Shown one piece after another: positions 58,119 through 64,000 of a stretch of 64,000 nt of DNA; the first letter of the stretch is position 1, and the number at the start of each line of letters is the position of its first letter. The position numbers and the translations under genes were made by a program. Origin of the DNA: Trichopria drosophilae (Eukaryota; Arthropoda; Insecta; Hymenoptera; Diapriidae); assembly GCA_030407085.1 (NCBI GenBank), contig CM059584.1, forward strand, positions 66,846,001-66,910,000, written 5' to 3'. A model generated the notes under the pieces. That model saw nothing but the letters and a program-made list of their open reading frames with translations, was not told the DNA's origin and ran no database searches.

Positions 58119-58481
58119 TGTTTGGGAAATAGGGGCTTTATGATGGACTGTATATGGCGTAAGTGCAATAAATAAATAGAGAGCACCCCTGGCCCCGGGG
58201 GAAAGGGGGTATGAACGTTGAGAAAAGCCGTCGTTTTCCTATTTCTAAGACAAAAGTTAACCTAACCATTAACTCGGGCAAGAAATGCCACGCACAATAT
58301 AAACCTGCTTAGTTATTGCGAGTTTGCCGATCTTTCGTTCCGGGCCCGCTCACGGACTCGTCAGTGGTGATACGAGAAGCGGGCCCTGCCCCATACATCG
58401 CATGCAAATATATGTAAATATATAAACGCTCCCTTCCTAACGGACCCCCATCAACCCTTTGTTGTGAATATATTACGAACA
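58119..58481 (+). repeat. 3' LTR, 363 bp (internally deleted)
   Basis: It matches 54473-54754 and then 54985-55041. The intervening part is replaced by ATGCAAATATATGTAAATAT. It ends ATTACGAACA, followed by GTTAT. The two LTRs differ by scattered substitutions, so insertion is not recent. Confidence 0.75.
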
Positions 58482-58706
58482 GTTATGTCCCAACCCAACA
58501 TCGATGAGCCACCTAGCAGAAAATATAACTTTATAGAATTACGTTAGCAGGCATTTATTTTACTTTGCACTATTTAAGGTTACTTAGTTTACGTCTACCA
58601 ACAAAAATTGTAGGAGAAACGTTCATTTGTACGACTCATATGAATACGTCGAGGAAAGTGATAATTTTCGGTACTGCGGAAAATCTACGATACCTTTCAG
58701 AGTTAA

Positions 58707-59850
58707 CCCCTTCGCTGCGGCGAGAATTTCACGAAAAGTGCCCAAAATGCGGGGAAAAAAATTGGTTAGATTTTCCTGTAACTTGGTGTATAGGGGTTTC
58801 TTGGGACGCCGAATACGAATCGCCGAGTCAGATTTCGAAAATTTAAAATTGCGGGCAAATTTTCTGAATACCAATCATTTCGCCTGACACCTGTTACTTA
58901 GAGGTTTTCGGATTCGCTGATTACGAATCATTTACATTTTTGGAAAATTAAAAATGGCGGATTCAATATGGCGGACGTCTTAATCGAAATTCGAACTGAT
59001 TACGAATCTTATATCAGTTTTTGCATGTACAATACTACGGCAATTTGTTATTCATATGTCAATAATGTTGCTCGTGGCAGGTTAGCAATAGATACACTCT
59101 CGTGATTATTTATAGAATATTTATCAAAAACATCTTCGATTCTGCAGCTACTAATCTATATTTTTAGTTTTTATAGATATTTTACAGAGTTTATTATCTA
59201 TCCAGATTATACCGTGTAAATTTCAAAATTTTGTTATGTACTCCTGAGTTATCGTGTTACATGTGGGAAAAAACACTGACTTCTAGAGTTCAATATGTTA
59301 CAATTTTTATTTTAAAAACAATTTTAAACAAAAATATATAAAAACAGAAAAAAATTGCACTTTGAAGACCTTTCACGAACCTCCTCGTAGTAAAGTGTGT
59401 GAGTACATATTGTATATCGAAACTAACGGGGACAGGCTAACATTAATCCGCGGTATTGGATCCGCCATTTTGAATTTTCAAAATATATCATCAGATTTGT
59501 AATCGGCGACCTCGAAAACCCTTGAGTAGCAAGTTTCAAACGATTTCATTAATTTTTAATGCAGAAATTGACCTAATACGGAGACATAGCTCATGACAAA
59601 GATTTTTACAAAAGCGTAAAAATAACATATTTTAAGAACTTGTATCTTTTTTTTGACAACATGTTTTTGAAAAAGGACAACTGCATGTTGTTCGGTATAC
59701 CTTAGGCTGGCTAGAAATGGTCAAGTTTTTAAATGGGATATATTATTGACTTCATTAGACTAATTTATGTAATGACAAAGATTTGCGTTTTTGCCGCAGT
59801 CAGAGAAAAGTCCTAAATGACAAAGATCTTTGTCATCCGCAGCGAAAGGG
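58707..59850. mobile_element. TTAA-flanked non-autonomous element
   Basis: TTAA at 58703-58706 and 59851-59854 bracket inverted ends CCCCTTCGCTGCGG and (reverse complement) CCCTTTCGCTGCGG, 13 of 14 identical. Facing copies of the ~120-bp module lie inside: forward at about 58880-58985 (AAAATGGCGGATTCAATATG) and reverse at about 59455-59560. Near the right end ATGACAAAGAT recurs (about 59594, 59772, 59817), and 59817-59836 is a perfect 20-bp palindrome, possibly transposase-binding subterminal repeats. No transposase is encoded. Confidence 0.75.
59817..59836. repeat. Perfect 20-bp palindrome near the element's right end
   Basis: ATGACAAAGATCTTTGTCAT reads the same on both strands and lies 14 bp inside the right terminus of the TTAA element. 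Half-sites (ATGACAAAGAT) recur upstream. Confidence 0.75.
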
Positions 59851-59854
59851 TTAA

Positions 59855-60020
59855 GGACATGGTTTGTCGGCGAAACATTCTTGGTTGTACAGACACTTTT
59901 CATGCAGCTGTTCGTCTATATGGGAACGTTGCAAGACGCAAGGCAACCTTGTGCTGTGTTGCCACCGAAAAAAACAGCATCCCAGTCTGTATGCCTTCCT
60001 GACTGAGCTGCAGAAGGAAC
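59855..60020 (-). CDS. Candidate missing exon of the FAM187-like gene (uncertain)
   Basis: About 360 bp downstream of the 60383 donor, a strong acceptor-like tract (CTGTTCCTTCTGCAG, then CTCAG) precedes a cysteine-rich minus-strand frame: RKAYRLGCCFFRW, STRLPCVLQRSHIDEQL, KCLYNQECFADKPCP. Starting after CTCAG gives the phase needed by the 60383-60671 exon. An LPC..C..CP segment between the thrombospondin-like part and the second Ig domain is what I would expect in this protein. However, the frame runs into TAA exactly where the TTAA element is inserted and no clean donor is visible. The exon may be disrupted, or the frame may be chance. Confidence 0.25.
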
Positions 60021-60382
60021 AGGCAGATACAGGAACAACGATTATAAACAAGAATACCCCACGAAGAAAATATATATCAGATTGCGTCAAAATTTGAAGA
60101 TTATAAAATAACAATGAAAACTTAGTATAATTAAAACTTATTGGTTACGATGTTACACTTTAATATTTACAATATTTGTATGTAAATATGTATAATTTGT
60201 TGAAATAAATAAATAAATAAAAATTGTTAATATATTTTATAATAAAAATTATCTGGGAAACTATCTAGGAAAGGCGACTTGGGGGAAAACTATGCATGGA
60301 GAATTGAAGTCGTAGGGAAAAAATCTTAGGAAAACGGTGTGGAAAAAATGTAACCTAACCGTAATTACTGAATAATGTATAC

Positions 60383-60671
60383 CTTTTTTAAATGTCTGTA
60401 CAACATTTTGCATGAAAGAAATCGTGCAGTGGCCATATCTCATTTTTTTGCCAACTGCGCCGCACGTTGAACAGGGAGACCATTGTGACCATATTGAATA
60501 CAATTGTATATTATATTCTTCCAGAGCAGTAATTGGCGATACTTGCAATCCATCTGATGTAACTTTCGGATGCACAATAATTATAGACTCTGAATCTTTA
60601 TCAATTTGCAGGAAATACGGAATATCAATAGTTGCTCCCAATGTGCACCAGTATATACCACTCTGCCTCGA
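60383..60671 (-). CDS. Exon encoding Ig-like end and TSP1-like segment of the FAM187-like protein
   Basis: The exon follows a strong acceptor (TGTGTTTCTTTAG) and ends at AAG|GTATAC. It is 289 bp, entering in phase 0 and leaving in phase 1. The protein begins SRQSGIYWCTLGATIDIPYF, where GIYWC is an Ig F-strand motif. It continues LQIDKDSESIIIVHP, then IWSQWSPCSTCGAVGKKMRY and GHCTISF, a thrombospondin type-1-like W..W..C..CG...R.G.C pattern. This places it in the extracellular part of a secreted or membrane protein. Together with the minus-strand exons at 38 kb and 9 kb it forms one gene with introns of about 22 and 28 kb. Upstream exons lie beyond the window or are unrecognised. The family name is from memory. 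Confidence 0.65.
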
Positions 60672-60738
60672 CTAAAGAAACACACATTTAATATTTTCAA
60701 ACTTAATAAACATACGTAGTGTACTCAAAAAGTGTTAT

Positions 60739-60772
60739 TACCATGCGTGTGTGTGTGTGCGTGTGTGTGGGG

Positions 60773-60847
<75 letters not shown>

Positions 60848-60893
60848 TGTGTGTGTGTGTGTGTGCGCGTGCGTGTGTGTGTGTGTTTGTGTT

Positions 60894-60933
<40 letters not shown>

Positions 60934-60943
60934 TGTGTGTATG
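60739..60943. repeat. (GT)n/(CA)n microsatellite, about 200 bp
   Basis: Alternating GT with scattered GC interruptions runs from 60739 to 60943. It gives rise to five long overlapping valine/cysteine or threonine/histidine frames on both strands; none is a gene. On the minus strand it directly follows the A-run ending the R1-type LINE. Confidence 0.95.
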
Positions 60944-61042
60944 TTTTTTTTTCCGAAGCGACGATGGAAAGCTCTACCAGCCATCCCTGCCAGCCGATGC
61001 CAGCAGGAGTGCGAGGCTCCCACCCCCTAAAACCACCTCCGC

Positions 61043-61851
61043 TCAGACTGTGATTTCCCCCTCGGAAACCGCCGGAAGGCATGACTTCGAGAGGGGCAGT
61101 CTATGCCTCAGTAGGCCCTCCGCCGATATTTTGGCTCTTAAGGTCTGGGCGATGTTGTTGCCACTTCCTTCTTCTTCTCTTCTGATGGCATTCAGCCAAT
61201 CGATGACAGAGGTGGCGATGACGACCACCGCGTCCGATCCCTCCTGTGAGGCGAGCAGACATTCCCCAAAGCCCTCATATGTTGTGGTCCTCCTCCCGAG
61301 ATCCGGAACTGTTCCCGTTCCGCTGCAAATCTCGGGCAGTGGAAGAGGACATGGGCCACGTCTTCGTCGACACCAGGGCATGCCGGGCACTCTGCGCTTT
61401 GGTAATTGCGGAAACGATGTGAGTAGCTGCGAAAGCAGCCGTGCCCGGTGAGCACCTGGTTGAGATGAAAGGTGGTATATCCGTGTTGTCTGCCCGTCCA
61501 CTTTGCTACATCTGGGATGGTGCAGTGGGTCCACCGCCCCGAATCCCATCTTTTTTGCCACTCTTCTATGGTCCTCATGGACCATTTGTCGTGGTTCAGC
61601 TCCTGGTCGGCGATGTCCTGCCTTGTACACCTGCCTTCGCGATGTTCTGCTGCCCTCTCAGTAGCAAGAAGGTCTGTGGGAGGGAGTCCCGCGACCACCG
61701 AGAGAGCGATATCCGATACAGAACGGTAGGCACGGGCCACTCTTAGGGCGGCTGTTCTATAAGCCCGCCGACAGGTGGCTCCGTAGCTCTTATGGATGTT
61801 CATGGCATCAGCCCAGATCGGTGCCCCGTAAAGAATAACGGAGGTTACCAC
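61043..61851 (-). pseudogene. R1-type ORF2 C-terminus
   Basis: VTSVILYGAPIWADAM starts the post-RT region. [20 protein letters not shown] is a signature of R1-clade proteins, and [19 protein letters not shown] is the C-terminal zinc knuckle. The frame changes near 61200. The join with the reverse transcriptase part near 61850 also needs a frameshift. Confidence 0.7.
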
Positions 61852-63015
61852 CGACGAAAGGAGGGACCGTCGCGGCTGTTTCGGCCCCCAATATTGGGCA
61901 TGATGCTGGAGAGCGTACGAGCCACTTTAGAAGCCTTTGCGCCTGCGTTCATCAGGTGTTGTTTGAACGACAGCCGCGCATCTAGAGTGACTCCAAGATA
62001 TATAGTGTCCACCGTCCTGATCTGCGTATCTTCCACCGTGTAGGTGGCGTATACCCTTTTCTTCGTTCGAGAGATGAGCACCGCCTCCGTCTTCTCTGTC
62101 GCCAGATCTAACCCATGGTTGCTCAACCACCTAGCTACTACCTCGATAGCTTCATCTCCGCTAAATTGCATCTCGTCGATGGTCTTCGCGACGATGATTA
62201 GTGCAAGGTCGTCTGCGAAAGCTACCATGGACACCCCGTCTGGAAGGGATTGCCTGAGCAGTCCGTCATATAAGACGTTCCAGAGCAAGGGTCCCAGAGC
62301 CGAGCCCTGCGGCACGTCACCCGTGATGTTGTATGAGTGCCTGCCGTCATCGGTGTTACAGGGTCCGGTCTGTAAGGTAGCTTGAGATGGCTTCCCTTAG
62401 GTAGAGCGGCACCTTCAGATCTTCGAGTGCCTGTATGATGCAATCCCATATGACCGTGTTGAAAGCGTTCCGAATATCCAGAGCAATGATGGCACACATG
62501 CACCTGGTGTTTCGGCTGCCACTGATGGCATTCGTGGCTATTGCCTTCACTCGGCCGATCGCATGTATGGTTGAGCGCCCTTCCGATAGCCAAACTGGTT
62601 GTCGGAAAGACCTCCCGCATCTTCGATGGTTGCTTCTGGTCTGGCACAGATAACCCATTCATAAAGCTTCCCGGGGATGTCCAGCATGTAGAGAGGTCGG
62701 AACGAGGATGGATCGCCCGGGGGTTTGATTCCCTTGGGCCTTACGGATGGAAACCTTGTCAGCAGCCATCTTTAGTTCGGCTTCGGTAACGTCTGGCGGC
62801 TCGGCTGCACAAGCGATTGCCATCAGACCAGTGCCGATCGGCCGTTTCCGTTGTTCTGTGAATAGATGGCCGACGACTTTGTCAAGGAGGGATGGACACG
62901 ATGGTGCGTTGGGTCCCCTGGGCTTAATCTTGTTCATGACCGTTTTATACGGTCGACCCCAGGGGTTACGGTCCACCTCCTCACAAAAGTCCTGCCAGCA
63001 CTTTCTTTTTGCGGC
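61845..63015 (-). pseudogene. R1-type reverse transcriptase
   Basis: Fragments in changing frames give RPLYMLDIPGKLYEWVI (about 62690), GGLSDNQFGYRKG, RSTIHAIGRVKAIA, motif A CAIIALDIRNAFNTVIWDCI (about 62470), motif B VPQGSALGPLLWNVLYDGLL (about 62300), motif C VAFADDLALII (about 62220) with an intact FADD, and IYLGVTLDARLSF. About 60 residues of the fingers region between KAQG and the RPL box seem deleted (about 62720-62740). Confidence 0.8.
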
Positions 63016-63990
63016 CTAGATGGCAATCTTGAGCCTCTTCCTCTTCTTTTCATAGTCCGCGGCGAGTTGGTAGTACCGGGGTTTATGAATTGCTCTCTGG
63101 TGCAGCCTTCGAGCCCGAAGGCACTCTCGACGAATAGCTGCTATGTCCTCGTTCCACCAGTAAACCGGCGGTCGGCCACGAGGATTTGATTTCACGGCCA
63201 TAGAGGCATCGCAGGCCTCTGTTAAGGCTCGGGTGAGGCATTTGGCTTTCTCATCCGCTGTTCCCTCCACCTCCATCAGTTCCAAGATGTAAAGGAACAT
63301 CTCTCGATCGAAGGTCGCCGGTGCCCATCTCTCTGTTCTCAAACTTTGAACCCTTCTTGCTGCTCTATCAGTCAGTTGGTGCTGGCACACGAAGGCATGA
63401 TGGTCACTGCACGTGTGTCGGTCGCTAACTTTCCAGCCCAACCTTTCCCCCATCAATTTTAGGTCGACGAAGGTCAGGTCGACTACAGAGGACTTGCCGG
63501 CCTTGGAGTAGGTCGGCTTTCCCCCCGTGTTAGCGATCTCCAATTCCAGTATCGAGAAGGCCTCAATGAGGGCATATCCTCGATGGTTGGTCTTTGCGCT
63601 ACCCCATTCCGTCGCCCATGCATTGAAGTCCCCCCCGATCACTAATGGGAGTCGGGAGGTTCTTGCACTGGCGACGATGGCCTCCAGGGATCCTTGGAAC
63701 TCGTCGATGGTCAGACTGGGAGGGAGGTAGCAACTGTACAGTCTTATACCAGCCACCTCCACCCAGGTGAAGCTGGGCAGGGGGTCGGACATCTTATTGG
63801 ATGTGTGGAGATTCCCACACACCCAGATGGCCGCCTTGCTGGTGGAATCCTTCACCCAGCTCGGTTTACAAAGATCCCGGTAAGCCTCGCTGATGACGGC
63901 GATATCGGCCTTCTGCTCCTTGACCAGTTGGAACAGCAGGTCCCGGGCCACCGCACAGTGATTAAGGTTTATTTGGATCACCTTAGCCAT
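63016..63990 (-). pseudogene. R1-type ORF2 endonuclease
   Basis: Begins MAKVIQINLNHCAVARDLLF at 63990, just inside the window, and reads through a full apurinic-type endonuclease: ADIAVISEAYRDL, LPLVIGGDFNAWATEWGSAK, TNHRGYALIEAFSILELEI, TGGKPTYSKAGKSSVVDLTF and VSDRHTCSDHHAFV. All catalytic positions (E, D, N, SDH) appear present. A linker follows and the frame meets TAG at 63016-63018, beyond which CWQDFCEEVDRNPWG continues in the same frame. The endonuclease itself looks intact, and in this clade it decides target choice. Confidence 0.8.
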
Positions 63991-64000
63991 TGTTAGTCGG

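Larger units (their letters stand above)
60944..64000 (-). mobile_element. R1-clade LINE, 3' end at a CA microsatellite, 5' end off the window
   Basis: On the minus strand, endonuclease, reverse transcriptase and C-terminal knuckle follow in the R1 order. The 3' untranslated region ends CGCTTCGG plus nine A and then (CA)n. ORF1 would lie beyond 64000. The absence of RNase H and the R1-type endonuclease start (QINLNHC) support the R1 clade. One stop, several frameshifts and a deletion in the fingers region make it inactive. Confidence 0.8.

Noticed and set aside
54473..58402. LTRs first read as ~280 bp, ending at CCCCATACATCGCA
   Set aside because: Homology resumes further on (CTTCCTAACNGACCCC..CACGAACA). 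With the longer ends a matching 5-bp target duplication GTTAT appears, so the longer LTR definition was adopted.
60719..61082. Several overlapping 100-240-codon open frames rich in Cys/Val or Thr/His
   Set aside because: They are translations of the (GT)n/(CA)n microsatellite in different frames and strands, extended by chance into LINE sequence.

Overview
The window looks like insect chromosomal DNA: AT-rich, intron-containing, and dominated by decayed transposable elements. The set of families (R1-type and other LINEs, Ty1/copia, Ty3/gypsy, Tc1/mariner, TTAA-flanked non-autonomous elements, tRNA-derived SINEs) and the character of several LINE proteins suggest a hymenopteran, probably an ant. 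That placement is inference; nothing here fixes the species.

The most important host feature is a split gene on the minus strand. Four exons can be supported: 60383-60671 (end of an Ig-like domain plus a thrombospondin-1-like WSxWSxCSxCG segment), 38047-38228 (start of a second Ig-like domain), 9486-9641 (middle of that domain) and 9215-9371 (end of the domain, a transmembrane segment and the stop). The last three exons join in frame at good splice sites. A further exon seems to be missing between the first two, because their phases do not match. The 5' end of the gene lies outside the window. Nearly everything from 9.6 to 60.4 kb is therefore intronic, and two introns of about 28 kb and 22 kb have been filled by mobile elements.

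Layout. 1-9 kb: AT-rich sequence with TTAA-flanked foldback elements (2928-4417, and probably 4869-5486) and a roughly 0.5 kb-armed hairpin (6591-7697). 9.2-9.6 kb: last two exons. 9.6-14.6 kb: mostly unassigned, with one copy of a dispersed repeat. 14.6-23.6 kb: three broken non-LTR elements (14605-15990 plus, 16089-19716 minus with an 18-bp target duplication, 20164-23640 plus). 24-29.6 kb: an unknown gag-like ORF, a tRNA-like SINE, a Ty3/gypsy pol remnant, and a minus-strand LINE with an FP25K-like ORF1. 30-34.5 kb: elements and arrays built from a ~120-bp module. 35.27-37.56 kb: an internally deleted copia element with both LTRs and target duplications. 38-41.7 kb: exon, mariner-type MITE, dispersed repeat, R2-like reverse transcriptase. 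41.7-46.5 kb: a LINE with DUF4780-like ORF1, endonuclease, reverse transcriptase and RNase H. 46.5-54.4 kb: SINEs, tandem repeats, the third dispersed repeat, a Tc1/mariner element with long inverted repeats, and a FLYWCH-like fragment. 54.47-58.48 kb: an LTR element with no recognisable pol. 58.7-59.85 kb: another TTAA element. 60.4-60.7 kb: exon. 60.95-64 kb: an R1-clade LINE abutting a (CA)n microsatellite and running off the window.

No transposon gene in the window looks fully intact. Stops, frameshifts and deletions of catalytic regions are noted for each.
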